Source: Streptomyces monashensis (GTDB taxonomy: Bacteria > Actinomycetota > Actinomycetes > Streptomycetales > Streptomycetaceae). Taken from it: a stretch of 64,000 nucleotides of DNA. The stretch is from the NCBI RefSeq assembly GCF_001866665.1, contig NZ_MLYO01000026.1, positions 1 to 64,000 of the forward strand, written 5' to 3'. Shown here piece after piece: positions 1-8,323 of this stretch (position 1 is its first letter; each line of letters opens with the position of its first letter). Under the pieces are notes generated by a model, which was given only the letters and a program-made list of their open reading frames with translations, made no database searches and had not been told where the DNA came from. A program made the translations under genes and the position numbers.

Positions 1-224
1 GCCCCGCCCCCACACGCCTGCCCCTCACCGCCCTTCCCTCACGCCCGCTCCCTCTCTCCGGCGGCCCCTCTGCTCCTTCCCACCCCGCTCCTCCCCGCTT
101 TCGCGCTCCTTGTCCCGCTCTCGGCCGCCCCCTCCGTCCCTCCGGGGCACCACCCCTGCCGCAGAACCGACCCCCTTGCCCGGGTATGGTCGCCCTGCCC
201 AGCCCTTCACCCGTGGAGTTCCAG
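1..224. other. Left-edge non-coding stretch
   Basis: Strongly strand-asymmetric, pyrimidine-rich DNA on the plus strand with short runs of C and CT repeats. I see no convincing gene; short open frames here lack codon bias and a ribosome binding site. It presumably holds the promoter of the Rieske gene that follows, but no clear -35/-10 pair is visible. Confidence 0.5.
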
Positions 225-650
225 ATGCCCGCCCGATCGTCCGCGAGCCGTCGTACCGTCCTTCGAGGGGCCGCCGTGGCCCCGGTCGCCGGGCTCGGCC
301 TGGCCGCCTGCTCGGCACCGGGCGGTGCCTCGGCGGCGGACACCCCGACCGCGCCCGTCGACCTCGGTGCCGAGAGCGAGGTCGCCCAGGGCGCCGCCAA
401 GCTCTACCGGGATCACAACGTGGTCGTCAGCCGTGACAAGAACGGCACGTTGAAGGCGTACAGCACGATCTGCACGCACGCTGGGTGCCCCATCAACAAG
501 CTCCAGGGGACGACCTTGATCTGCCCCTGCCACGGCAGCGAGTTCGACGCCACGACCGGCAAGGTGGTCCAGCAGCCGGCCACCGAGCCCCTCGCCGAGC
601 TGTCGGTGAAGACCACCAACGGCAGGATCGTCGCCGGCCCGGGCGCCTGA
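225..650 (+). CDS. Tat-exported Rieske (2Fe-2S) lipoprotein
   Basis: Small 141-residue exported electron-transfer protein. The N-terminus has a twin-arginine motif (SRRTVLRG) followed by a hydrophobic stretch ending in a lipobox-like LAAC, so it is probably folded in the cytoplasm, exported by Tat and lipid-anchored outside. The C-terminal half is a Rieske domain with both cluster-binding boxes, CTHAGCP and CPCHGS, each giving one Cys and one His to a [2Fe-2S] cluster. The ATG at 225 is chosen because it places the arginine pair about nine residues in; an upstream ATG at 186 in the same frame would add 13 residues. No oxygenase or cytochrome bc partner is adjacent, so the redox partner is unknown. 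Standalone Tat-Rieske proteins of this size are common in Streptomyces. Confidence 0.88.
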   Translation: MPARSSASRRTVLRGAAVAPVAGLGLAACSAPGGASAADTPTAPVDLGAESEVAQGAAKLYRDHNVVVSRDKNGTLKAYSTICTHAGCPINKLQGTTLICPCHGSEFDATTGKVVQQPATEPLAELSVKTTNGRIVAGPGA

Positions 651-704
651 CCGGAAGCCGAACACCGACTCCCACCGTCCTGACTGCCGTCAGCGGACGA
701 TAGC

Positions 705-749
705 CCTACGGCGGCCAACGGACCTGCGGCGGCCAACAGGCCTACGGCG
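705..749. repeat. 18-bp tandem repeat, about 2.5 copies
   Basis: Units CCTACGGCGGCCAACGGA (705-722) and CCTGCGGCGGCCAACAGG (723-740), then a partial CCTACGGCG. It lies between the convergent Rieske and regulator genes and shows no clear terminator hairpin. Confidence 0.6.
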
Positions 750-758
750 TAGGGGACT

Positions 759-1706
759 TCACTCCCAGTCCCAGGCGATGCCGACGATGCCCGGCCGGAT
801 CCGTGGCTCGACCACGTGGACGCAGTGGTGCGGTCCGGTGACCGGCAGTTCCTGTCGGCCGCTGCGGGGGGCCGCCGCCGAGGGCTGGGTGAAGCGGTGG
901 CAGCGCGCCGGGAGCGCGGCCGTGTCGAAGCGCACCTGGAGCGCGTACTGGCCGCCGGGGGAGCAGAACCGGTGGAGGTGTTCACGGGAGGTCCCGGCCG
1001 TGCCGTCCTCGATGCCGTACCGGAAGAGGAAGGTGTCGCCGCAACGCAGCCGGGTACCGAAGAGCAGCTCGGCCACCAGCAGACCGGCGTCCTGGTCCCA
1101 GCGGACGCGTCCCGTGCGGCAGTTCTCCAGGGCCCGCACACTGATGTCCTGCGGGCGGCAGCCGGGGTCGCCGTGGTGCACGGCGAGGAAGCGGTCGACG
1201 CCGTCATGGTGGGCCCGCACGATGTGCTGGGCCTCGCGGCCCGCCAGTTCGCGCCGGGCGCCGATCCGGACGTATTCGTGATGGCCGAGCGTGTGCAGTC
1301 CGCCGTCGGCGGACCAGCCGAGGCCGGCCCGGAGCCGGTCGAGGACGTCCGAGGCCTCGATCAGGGAGCGGTAGGAGCGGACCCCGGGGCGGCCCGACAC
1401 CGTGTGCTCGTGGCTGTCGGCGAGCAGCCGGATCAATGATTCGTCCGGCAGCTGGAGGATCTCCTCCAACGCGCGCACGGCCCGCAGTGACTCGGGGCGC
1501 TGCGGGCGGCGGGCACCCTGCTGCCAGTAACTCAGGCTGGTCACACCGACCTTGACCCCGTGGCGGGACAGATGGTGCTGGACGCGCTGGAGCGGCAGCC
1601 CACGTGCGGCGATGGCGGCGCGCAGCGCCGCATGGAAGGGGCCGCCCCGAAGGACCATGTCCAGTTCCGTGGTGAGGACGTCCGCGTGCTCGGTGGCATG
1701 CCGCAT
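759..1706 (-). CDS. Helix-turn-helix DNA-binding protein, actinobacterial family
   Basis: 315 residues. The N-terminal ~90 residues look like an XRE-type helix-turn-helix: after an RVQHHLSRHG helix comes TSLSYWQQGARRPQ, the pattern of a recognition helix in lambda-repressor-like folds, then a leucine-rich helix (RALEEILQLP). The remaining ~220 residues have no family I recognise; they contain predicted beta-strand stretches, two conserved-looking CR motifs and end in GIAWDWE. It is encoded convergently to the Rieske gene and divergently from the Imm1-like remnant. Start is the ATG at 1706. Streptomyces carries paralogues of this architecture annotated only as HTH proteins; a regulatory role is inferred from the N-terminus alone, and the ligand or sensing function of the C-terminus is unknown. 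Confidence 0.75.
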   Translation of the reverse strand: MRHATEHADVLTTELDMVLRGGPFHAALRAAIAARGLPLQRVQHHLSRHGVKVGVTSLSYWQQGARRPQRPESLRAVRALEEILQLPDESLIRLLADSHEHTVSGRPGVRSYRSLIEASDVLDRLRAGLGWSADGGLHTLGHHEYVRIGARRELAGREAQHIVRAHHDGVDRFLAVHHGDPGCRPQDISVRALENCRTGRVRWDQDAGLLVAELLFGTRLRCGDTFLFRYGIEDGTAGTSREHLHRFCSPGGQYALQVRFDTAALPARCHRFTQPSAAAPRSGRQELPVTGPHHCVHVVEPRIRPGIVGIAWDWE

Positions 1707-1954
1707 GCCGAGGCGCCTTTCTGTGAGGTGTCGCTACGGCTGGTCGGGCCGTCTGCGCTGGTTGCGGGACCACCCCCCGTGGGCGCTGTGAACGCCCCTG
1801 ACTGCGCACGCCGCATCCCGTTGTGCGGGCGTGCCCGGCCCCGAGTTCCCCCGCATTGAAGCGTGTTGACCAGGCCCCGACAACACCTCGAACCCGCCAT
1901 GGCCCCACCCGGCCGGACCGTGGCCCGGCGCCCGGAACCGACGCACCCCAGGTC

Positions 1955-2355
1955 GTGCCGGTGCCCGCCGCGGCATGGGACGATCGGCGTGTGGCGGAGA
2001 CCTGGGCGTTCGCCGGTGACGACACCGCTGTGACTCCGCTGGAGGCGGTCGCCGGGCTGCGGTGCGGGATCGCAGCGGGGTGTCTCGGAGCCTGGTTCAC
2101 CGGTTCCGCCGGACGCCTGCTGACCGACACCGAGCGCGCGGTGGTGATGCTCCTCGACGCGGACGGCGGTCCGGGCGGGCACGCGGTTACCCCCGGGCCG
2201 GGGGTGTGAGCGGGGGATTCCGGCTCGCGAACGGGCAGTGCGACACGTATCCCGACGTGGACACCGTGCCGCTCGACGAGGCGCTCCGGATCGTCCGGCA
2301 GGTGATCGGCGCCGGTGCACCCCCGGCCTACGCGGGATGGTGCCGGGACGGGTGA
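1955..2355 (+). pseudogene. Frameshifted Imm1-family (immunity-like) gene
   Basis: Two adjacent open frames read as one protein broken by a single-base loss. The first (positions congruent with the GTG at 1955) ends at 2209 after LLTDTERAVVMLLDADGG; the second covers about 2205-2355 and gives GGFRLANGQCDTYPDVDTVP followed by LDEALRIVRQVIGAG. The second half resembles Imm1-family proteins, whose hallmark is a NGQ-x-x-x-YPD-x-DTVPL stretch followed by an amphipathic helix. The switch falls in a region with C5 and G5 homopolymers (2190-2204), so either a real one-base deletion or a sequencing error is possible. Imm1 is the immunity family of some polymorphic toxins, but in Streptomyces such genes are often orphans with no adjacent toxin, as here. 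The start is uncertain. Confidence 0.5.
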
Positions 2356-2410
2356 ACGGCGCGGGTGCGGACGTTGTCCACAGCCCCGACGCGGTGTCGG
2401 CGCTCGCCAG

Positions 2411-2416
2411 TAGGGT
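2411..2416 (+). promoter_or_regulatory. -10 element TAGGGT of a leaderless uvrC transcript
   Basis: TAGGGT matches the Streptomyces TAnnnT -10 consensus and is followed by exactly seven bases (GTGAGAC) and then the uvrC ATG, so transcription would begin at or next to the start codon. No Shine-Dalgarno sequence is present upstream of the ATG and no good -35 was seen. Confidence 0.45.
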
Positions 2417-2423
2417 GTGAGAC

Positions 2424-4508
2424 ATGGCCGACCCCTCCAGCTACCGCCCCAGGCCGGGTGAGATCCCGGACTCTCCGGGGGTGTACAGGTTCCGTGACGA
2501 GCACCGCCGGGTGATCTACGTCGGAAAGGCGAAAAGCCTGCGCCAGCGCCTGGCGAACTACTTCCAGGACCTGGCGAACCTGCACCCGCGCACCCGGACG
2601 ATGGTGACCACCGCCGCGTCCGTGGAGTGGACCGTGGTGTCCACGGAGGTGGAGGCGCTCCAGCTGGAGTACTCCTGGATCAAGGAGTACGACCCCCGGT
2701 TCAACGTCAAGTACCGCGACGACAAGAGCTATCCGTACCTCGCGGTGACGATGAACGAGGAGTTCCCGCGCGTGCAGGTGATGCGCGGTCACAAGAAGAA
2801 GGGCGTGCGGTACTTCGGGCCCTACGGGCACGCGTGGGCCATCCGGGACACCGTCGACCTGCTGCTGCGCGTCTTCCCGGTGCGTACCTGCTCGGCCGGA
2901 GTCTTCAAGAACGCCGCCCGCACCGGCCGGCCCTGCCTGCTCGGCTACATCGGCAAGTGCTCGGCACCCTGTGTCGACCGGATCAGCCCCGAGGAGCACC
3001 GGGAGCTGGCCGAGGAGTTCTGCGACTTCATGGCGGGCCGCACGGGCACGTACCTCCGCCGCCTGGAGAAGCAGATGATGACGGCGGCCGAGGAGATGGA
3101 GTACGAGCGGGCCGCCCGGCTGCGCGACGACATCGAGGCCCTGAAGAAGGCCATGGAGAAGAGCGCGGTCGTGCTCGCCGACGCGACCGACGCCGACCTC
3201 GTCGCCGTCGCGGAGGACGAGCTGGAGGCGGCCGTCCAGATCTTCCACGTCCGCGGGGGCCGGGTGCGCGGCCAGCGCGGCTGGGTGACCGACAAGGTCG
3301 AGGACGTCACCACCGCAGCCCTCGTCGAGCACGCGCTCCAGCAGCTGTACGGCGAGGAGAGCGGGGACGCGGTCCCCAGGGAGGTCCTGGTCCCGGCGCT
3401 GCCCGAGCCGGTCGCACCGGTCCAGGAGTGGCTGACCGGCCGCCGCGACTCGAACGTGTCGCTGCGCATCCCGCAGCGGGGCGACAAGAAGGCGCTCATG
3501 GAGACCGTGCAGCGCAACGCCCAGCAGGCTCTGGCACTGCACAAGACCAAGCGTGCCTCCGACCTGACCACACGCTCGCGTGCCCTGGAGGAGATCGCCG
3601 AGGCCCTCGATCTGGACAGCGCCCCGCTCCGGATCGAGTGCTACGACATCTCGCACCTCCAGGGGGACGACGTGGTCGCCTCCATGGTCGTCTTCGAGGA
3701 CGGCCTCCAGCGCAAGAGCGAGTACCGCCGCTTCCAGATCAAGGGCTTCGCGGGCCAGGACGACGTCCGCTCCATGCACGAGGTGATCAGCCGGCGTTTC
3801 CGGCGCTACCTCGCCGAGAAGGAGAAGACGGGGGAGTGGTCCGACGGCGAGGACGCGGCCGCCGAAGGTCCCCTCCTCACCGGCACGGACGAGATCACCG
3901 ACTCCCTCAAGGACGACGAGGGCCGGCCCAAGAAGTTCGCCTACCCGCCGCAGCTCGTCGTCGTCGACGGTGGCCAGCCGCAGGTCGCGGCGGCCCGGCG
4001 CGCCCTGGACGAGCTGGGGATCGACGACATCGCCGTCTGCGGCCTCGCCAAGCGATTGGAGGAGGTCTGGGTGCCGGGCGAGGACGACCCGGTGGTGCTG
4101 CCGCGCACCAGCGAGGGCCTCTACCTCCTTCAGCGCGTACGGGACGAGGCCCACCGCTTCGCGATCACCTACCAGCGCGTCAAGCGGTCCAAGCGCTTCC
4201 GCGCCGGCCCCCTGGACGACGTGCCCGGCCTCGGCGAAACCCGCAAACAGGCGCTCATCAAGCATTTCGGCTCGGTGAAGAAGCTCCGGTCCGCCACAAT
4301 CGAACAGATCCAGGAGGTGCCCGGGATAGGCCGGAAGACGGCCGAGACCATCGCCGCGGCCCTCGCCCGGGCGGCCCCGGCCGCACCCGCCGTGAACACG
4401 GCGACCGGAGAGATCATTGAAGACGAGGAACCCGACACGACGGGCGGTTCCTCGGGGGAGCCCGCGATCGCGGGTCTCCCGGACGAACGACGGGGGCAGG
4501 AGACATGA
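2424..4508 (+). CDS. uvrC: Excinuclease ABC subunit C
   Basis: UvrC makes both incisions flanking bulky DNA lesions in nucleotide excision repair, working with UvrA and UvrB. All domains are present in 694 residues: an N-terminal GIY-YIG nuclease (GVYRF at about residue 16 and VIYVGKAKSLRQRL nearby) for the 3' cut, a UVR helical hairpin near residues 210-245 (EMEYERAARLRDDIEAL) for UvrB binding, the RNase H-like endonuclease for the 5' cut (ECYDISHLQGDDVVASMVVF, about residue 400) and tandem helix-hairpin-helix motifs near residue 600 (DDVPGLGETRKQAL, VPGIGRKTAETIAAAL). The C-terminus carries an extra acidic tail of about 50 residues compared with E. coli. It is the first gene of a four-gene run joined by stop-start overlaps. 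Confidence 0.97.
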   Translation: MADPSSYRPRPGEIPDSPGVYRFRDEHRRVIYVGKAKSLRQRLANYFQDLANLHPRTRTMVTTAASVEWTVVSTEVEALQLEYSWIKEYDPRFNVKYRDDKSYPYLAVTMNEEFPRVQVMRGHKKKGVRYFGPYGHAWAIRDTVDLLLRVFPVRTCSAGVFKNAARTGRPCLLGYIGKCSAPCVDRISPEEHRELAEEFCDFMAGRTGTYLRRLEKQMMTAAEEMEYERAARLRDDIEALKKAMEKSAVVLADATDADLVAVAEDELEAAVQIFHVRGGRVRGQRGWVTDKVEDVTTAALVEHALQQLYGEESGDAVPREVLVPALPEPVAPVQEWLTGRRDSNVSLRIPQRGDKKALMETVQRNAQQALALHKTKRASDLTTRSRALEEIAEALDLDSAPLRIECYDISHLQGDDVVASMVVFEDGLQRKSEYRRFQIKGFAGQDDVRSMHEVISRRFRRYLAEKEKTGEWSDGEDAAAEGPLLTGTDEITDSLKDDEGRPKKFAYPPQLVVVDGGQPQVAAARRALDELGIDDIAVCGLAKRLEEVWVPGEDDPVVLPRTSEGLYLLQRVRDEAHRFAITYQRVKRSKRFRAGPLDDVPGLGETRKQALIKHFGSVKKLRSATIEQIQEVPGIGRKTAETIAAALARAAPAAPAVNTATGEIIEDEEPDTTGGSSGEPAIAGLPDERRGQET

Positions 4509-5524
4509 CCGAGCACGAGACACACCCCACGGCCGAGCGAGATCGGTCGCACGAGGAAGCGGGCCAGGACCGGCCACAGCCCGCGGTGGGCGATCAGCAC
4601 GCGGCCCAGGAAAACGGAGTACAGGTGAGTACGGACGTCACGGCGGCCGTGGCCCCCGAAGCGGCCATTCCCGAACTGGTGATCATCTCCGGCATGTCCG
4701 GAGCGGGCCGGTCGACGGCCGCGAAGTGTCTGGAGGACCTCGGCTGGTTCGTCGTGGACAACCTCCCGCCCGCCCTCATCCCCACCATGGTGGAGCTGGG
4801 CGCCCGCTCGCAGGGCAACGTGGCGCGGATCGCGGTCGTCGTGGACGTGCGCGGCCGGCGCTTCTTCGACAACTTGCGCGAGTCCCTCGCCGACCTGGAC
4901 ACCCGGGGCGTCACCCGGCGCATCGTGTTCCTGGAGTCCTCGGACGAGGCGTTGGTGCGCCGCTTCGAGTCGGTGCGCCGCCCGCATCCGCTCCAGGGTG
5001 ACGGCCGCATCGTGGACGGTATCGCCGCCGAGCGCGAGCTGCTGCGCGAGCTGCGCGGGGACGCCGACCTGGTGATCGACACCTCCAGCCTCAACGTGCA
5101 CGAGCTGCGCGCCAAGATGGACGCCCAGTTCGCCGGCGAGGAGGAGCCCGAGCTGCGGGCCACCGTCATGTCGTTCGGCTTCAAGTACGGTCTGCCGGTC
5201 GACGCCGACCTGGTCGCGGACATGCGGTTCCTGCCCAACCCGCACTGGGTCCCGGAGCTGCGTCCGTACTCGGGCCTCAACGAGGAGGTCGCCGCCTATG
5301 TCTTCAACCAGCCCGGCGCCAAGGAGTTCCTCGACCGCTACGCCGAGCTGCTGCGCCTCATCGCGGCCGGCTACCGGCGCGAGGGCAAGCGGTATGTGAC
5401 CATCGCCATCGGCTGTACCGGCGGTAAGCACCGCTCGGTGGCGATGTCGGAGAAGCTCGCCGCGCGCCTCGCGGCCGAGGGCGTGGAGACGGTGATCGTG
5501 CACCGGGACATGGGACGGGAATGA
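4505..5524 (+). CDS. rapZ: RapZ-family RNase adaptor / nucleotide-binding protein
   Basis: P-loop protein of the RapZ (YvcJ) family. The Walker A motif GMSGAGRST lies at residues 63-71 and the C-terminal domain shows the family signature GCTGGKHRSVAMSEKLA. In E. coli RapZ steers RNase E to the GlmZ RNA; in actinobacteria, which lack that circuit, the role is less clear. The ATG at 4505 overlaps the uvrC stop (ATGA) and has the strong ribosome binding site AGGAG, giving 339 residues with an acidic, low-complexity first 40 residues. A GTG at 4625 would give a 299-residue product closer to the usual family length, so the true start is open. Translationally coupled to yvcK downstream. Confidence 0.92.
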   Translation: MTEHETHPTAERDRSHEEAGQDRPQPAVGDQHAAQENGVQVSTDVTAAVAPEAAIPELVIISGMSGAGRSTAAKCLEDLGWFVVDNLPPALIPTMVELGARSQGNVARIAVVVDVRGRRFFDNLRESLADLDTRGVTRRIVFLESSDEALVRRFESVRRPHPLQGDGRIVDGIAAERELLRELRGDADLVIDTSSLNVHELRAKMDAQFAGEEEPELRATVMSFGFKYGLPVDADLVADMRFLPNPHWVPELRPYSGLNEEVAAYVFNQPGAKEFLDRYAELLRLIAAGYRREGKRYVTIAIGCTGGKHRSVAMSEKLAARLAAEGVETVIVHRDMGRE

Positions 5525-6588
5525 CGGAACGTACACCGCGGCTGAGCAGACTGCGCCGGATGGTGCCCGAGTCGCGCGCCGGGCGCCCGGCCGAGGCCCG
5601 CGGCGCCCGGCCCCGCCGCCGGGGCGCCCAGCCCAAGGTCGTCGCGCTCGGCGGCGGCATGGGCCTGTCCGCCTCGCTCGCCGCACTGCGCCGGATCACC
5701 GGCGACCTCACCGCCGTCGTCACCGTGGCCGACGACGGCGGTTCCAGCGGCCGGCTCCGTGACGAGCTGGGCGTGCTCCCGCCCGGCGATCTGCGCAAGG
5801 CGCTGGCCGCGCTCTGCGGTGACGACGACTGGGGCCAGACCTGGGCCCGGGTCATCCAGCACCGCTTCCAGTCCAAGGGCGACCTGCACGAGCACGCGGT
5901 CGGCAATCTGCTGATCGTCGCCCTGTGGGAGCAGCTTGGCGACCATGTGCAGGCCCTGGACCTGGTCGGCAAGCTGCTCGGCGCGCACGGCCGCGTGCTG
6001 CCCATGTCGGCCGTGCCACTGGAGCTCCAGGCCCTGGTCAAGGGGCACGACCCGGAGCGCCCGGACGACGTGGACACCGTGCGCGGGCAGGCGACGGTCG
6101 CGCTCACGCCCGGGGAGGTGCAGTCGGTGCACGTCGTTCCGCACGACCCGCCCGCCGTGCCCGAGGCCGTGGCGGCGGTCCGGGACGCCGACTGGGTGGT
6201 GCTCGGCCCCGGTTCCTGGTTCTCCTCGGTCATCCCGCATCTGCTGGTCCCCGAGCTGCTGGACGCCCTCACCGAGACCAAGGCGCGCAAGGTGCTCTCC
6301 TTGAACCTCGCCCCGCAGCCGGGAGAAACCGAGGGCTTCTCCCCGCAGCGTCATTTGGAGGTTTTGGGGCGACACGCCCCTAAACTCGCCCTGGACGTGG
6401 TGCTGGCCGACGAGGCCGCCGTACCCGACCGCGACTCGCTCACCGAAGCCGCGAAGCGGCTGGGGGCCGCGGTCGAGCTGGCGCCCGTGGCCCGGACCGA
6501 CGGTTCACCGCGGCACGACCCGGAGCTGTTGGCCGCCGCGTACGACCGTATTTTTCGGATGCATGGAAGGATCGGCCCATGGCGATGA
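5521..6588 (+). CDS. yvcK: Gluconeogenesis factor YvcK (CofD-like, UDP-sugar binding)
   Basis: 355-residue protein of the YvcK/CofD fold. The N-terminal basic tail is followed by KVVALGGGMGLSASLAAL and TVADDGGSSGRLRDELG, the glycine-rich ligand-binding loops of the family, and a middle VLGPGSWFSSVIPHLLVPEL motif. In Bacillus and mycobacteria YvcK (CuvA) binds UDP-N-acetylglucosamine and supports cell-wall synthesis and growth on gluconeogenic substrates; no catalytic role is proven. The ATG overlaps the rapZ stop codon (ATGA). The order rapZ-yvcK-whiA is conserved across Gram-positive bacteria, which strengthens the call. Confidence 0.94.
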   Translation: MTERTPRLSRLRRMVPESRAGRPAEARGARPRRRGAQPKVVALGGGMGLSASLAALRRITGDLTAVVTVADDGGSSGRLRDELGVLPPGDLRKALAALCGDDDWGQTWARVIQHRFQSKGDLHEHAVGNLLIVALWEQLGDHVQALDLVGKLLGAHGRVLPMSAVPLELQALVKGHDPERPDDVDTVRGQATVALTPGEVQSVHVVPHDPPAVPEAVAAVRDADWVVLGPGSWFSSVIPHLLVPELLDALTETKARKVLSLNLAPQPGETEGFSPQRHLEVLGRHAPKLALDVVLADEAAVPDRDSLTEAAKRLGAAVELAPVARTDGSPRHDPELLAAAYDRIFRMHGRIGPWR

Positions 6589-7568
6589 CGGCAGCGGTGA
6601 AGGACGAGATCTCCCGGCTCCCCGTCACCCGGACCTGTTGCAGGAAGGCGGAGGTCTCCGCCATTCTGCGGTTCGCCGGCGGCCTTCACCTGGTGAGCGG
6701 GCGCATCGTGATCGAGGCGGAGCTGGACACCGCGATGGCGGCCCGCCGTCTCAAGCGGGACATCCTGGAGATCTTCGGCCACAGCTCCGAGCTGATCGTG
6801 ATGGCGCCCGGCGGACTGCGCCGCGGCTCGCGCTATGTCGTACGGGTGGTCGCGGGCGGTGACCAGCTGGCCCGCCAGACCGGTCTGGTCGACGGCCGGG
6901 GCCGCCCGATCCGGGGGCTTCCACCGCAGGTGGTCTCCGGGGCCACCTGTGACGCGGAGGCGGCCTGGCGCGGGGCCTTCCTGGCGCACGGCTCGCTGAC
7001 CGAGCCCGGCCGCTCCTCCTCCCTGGAGGTCACCTGCCCGGGTCCGGAGGCCGCGCTCGCGCTGGTCGGCGCCGCCCGCCGGCTGTCGATCGCCGCGAAG
7101 GCCCGTGAGGTGCGGGGCGTGGACCGGGTGGTCGTCCGTGACGGGGACGCGATCGGCGCGCTGCTGACCCGGCTCGGTGCGCACGAGTCGGTGCTCGCCT
7201 GGGAGGAGCGCCGGATGCGCCGCGAGGTGCGGGCCACGGCCAACCGCCTCGCCAACTTCGACGACGCCAACCTGCGCCGTTCGGCCCGCGCCGCCGTGGC
7301 CGCCGGTGCCCGGGTGCAGCGGGCGCTGGAGATCCTCGGCGACGAGGTGCCCGAGCACCTCGCGGCCGCCGGGCGGCTGCGCATGGAGCACAAGCAGGCC
7401 TCGCTGGAGGAGTTGGGCGCGCTCGCCGATCCGCCGCTGACCAAGGACGCGGTCGCGGGCCGGATCCGCCGTCTGCTGGCGATGGCCGACAAGCGCGCCG
7501 CCGATCTGGGCATCCCGAGCACGGAGGCCAACCTCAGCGAGGAGCTGGCGGACAACCTGGCCGGCTGA
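6579..7568 (+). CDS. whiA: Sporulation transcription factor WhiA
   Basis: DNA-binding protein required, together with WhiB, for sporulation septation in Streptomyces. The 329-residue sequence has the LAGLIDADG-homing-endonuclease-like N-terminal domain (AVKDEISRLPVTRTCCRKAE at the very start) and a C-terminal helix-turn-helix region (HKQASLEELGALADPPLTKD, then VAGRIRRLLAMAD). Length is that of the family. The start codon lies inside the end of yvcK (10-nt overlap), so it is co-translated with the preceding genes. The run ends in a strong intrinsic terminator just after the gene. WhiA is known to autoregulate from a promoter inside or near this operon; I did not locate its target motif (GACAC) with confidence here. 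Confidence 0.97.
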   Translation: MAMTAAVKDEISRLPVTRTCCRKAEVSAILRFAGGLHLVSGRIVIEAELDTAMAARRLKRDILEIFGHSSELIVMAPGGLRRGSRYVVRVVAGGDQLARQTGLVDGRGRPIRGLPPQVVSGATCDAEAAWRGAFLAHGSLTEPGRSSSLEVTCPGPEAALALVGAARRLSIAAKAREVRGVDRVVVRDGDAIGALLTRLGAHESVLAWEERRMRREVRATANRLANFDDANLRRSARAAVAAGARVQRALEILGDEVPEHLAAAGRLRMEHKQASLEELGALADPPLTKDAVAGRIRRLLAMADKRAADLGIPSTEANLSEELADNLAG

Positions 7569-7587
7569 CCGGCGCACGCTCAACACA

Positions 7588-7628
7588 CCGGTGCCGGGCT
7601 CCAGTCGAGACCCCGGCACCGGTTTTTT
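7588..7628 (+). terminator. Rho-independent terminator after whiA
   Basis: A perfect 11-bp stem CCGGTGCCGGG (7588-7598) / CCCGGCACCGG (7612-7622) with a 13-nt loop is followed directly by six T residues (7623-7628). This is the clearest intrinsic terminator in the window. Confidence 0.93.
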
Positions 7629-7725
7629 CACCCCCGCTCGCCCGCACGAAATCGCCCCGCCCGGGTCGAGTGCCATGAGCGGTTGGCCGTAGTGGCGGAC
7701 CGTCGCGGACCACCGCGAGGGGGGC

Positions 7726-8323
7726 ATGAGGCACAGAGCGAGATCGGTTCTCGCTGTCGGCGCGCTCCTGATCGGCGGAGCGAGCCTCGCACCCATCGCC
7801 CAGGCACAGAGCGGGAGTTCACCGAAGCCCGGCCTCGACGAGAGCAAGGTCTTCCACGCCGATGTCACCCGCCGACAAGCCTGTCCTGAGCGCCCGGCTG
7901 CTGTGGGACACCGAGCCCGGCTACGACCACGCGGTGATCGAGGCGCACACTGCGGGCGCCGACGACTGGACCACACCGGCGGAGGCCGGGAGTGCCACGA
8001 CGACGGCCGCAACGGCGTACAGCGGGCAGGGGTTCCTGATCGGCGGGCATCCGTGGCTCACCCGCCATCTGACCCTCGCGGCCTCCTTCGCCGCACCACC
8101 GAGGACGAGCGAGACGTCGCTGGGCGCCTGGCGCGCGGCCGGACCGCCCGCCGGCAGCCCGGCCGTACGGAAGGACCGGACGCGCACCGGGGCGCTGTTC
8201 CGGACGTACGCGGCGGTCACCACGGACGACACCGTGCTGCTCGGTTTCGGGCTGGAGCAGGTGCCGTCGGCGGCCGGCCGGGCGGCGCTGCTCGGGAACG
8301 CGTTCGCCGCGCTCGGGGCGTGA
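7726..8323 (+). pseudogene. Degraded secreted-protein gene, probably an M14 zinc carboxypeptidase remnant
   Basis: The first frame from ATG 7726 encodes a clean Sec signal peptide (MRHRARSVLAVGALLIGG, cleavage near AQAQS) and then KVFHADVT, after which the protein-like sequence continues one base out of frame: from about 7865 a second frame gives DKPVLSARLLWDTEPGYDHA and ends GLEQVPSAAGRAALLGNAFA. The segments resemble, from memory, the signal peptide and scattered C-terminal pieces of the long (near 1000-residue) secreted M14 carboxypeptidases of Streptomyces, with the catalytic domain and further internal segments missing. The junction needs one extra base or two lost bases. That it is a decayed gene is fairly clear; the family assignment is an inference. 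Confidence 0.5.

Noticed and set aside
2328..4577. 749-residue open frame antisense to uvrC
   Set aside because: Mirrors uvrC in the third-position GC pattern; product is a low-complexity Leu/Val/Gly/His/Arg-rich sequence with no motif.
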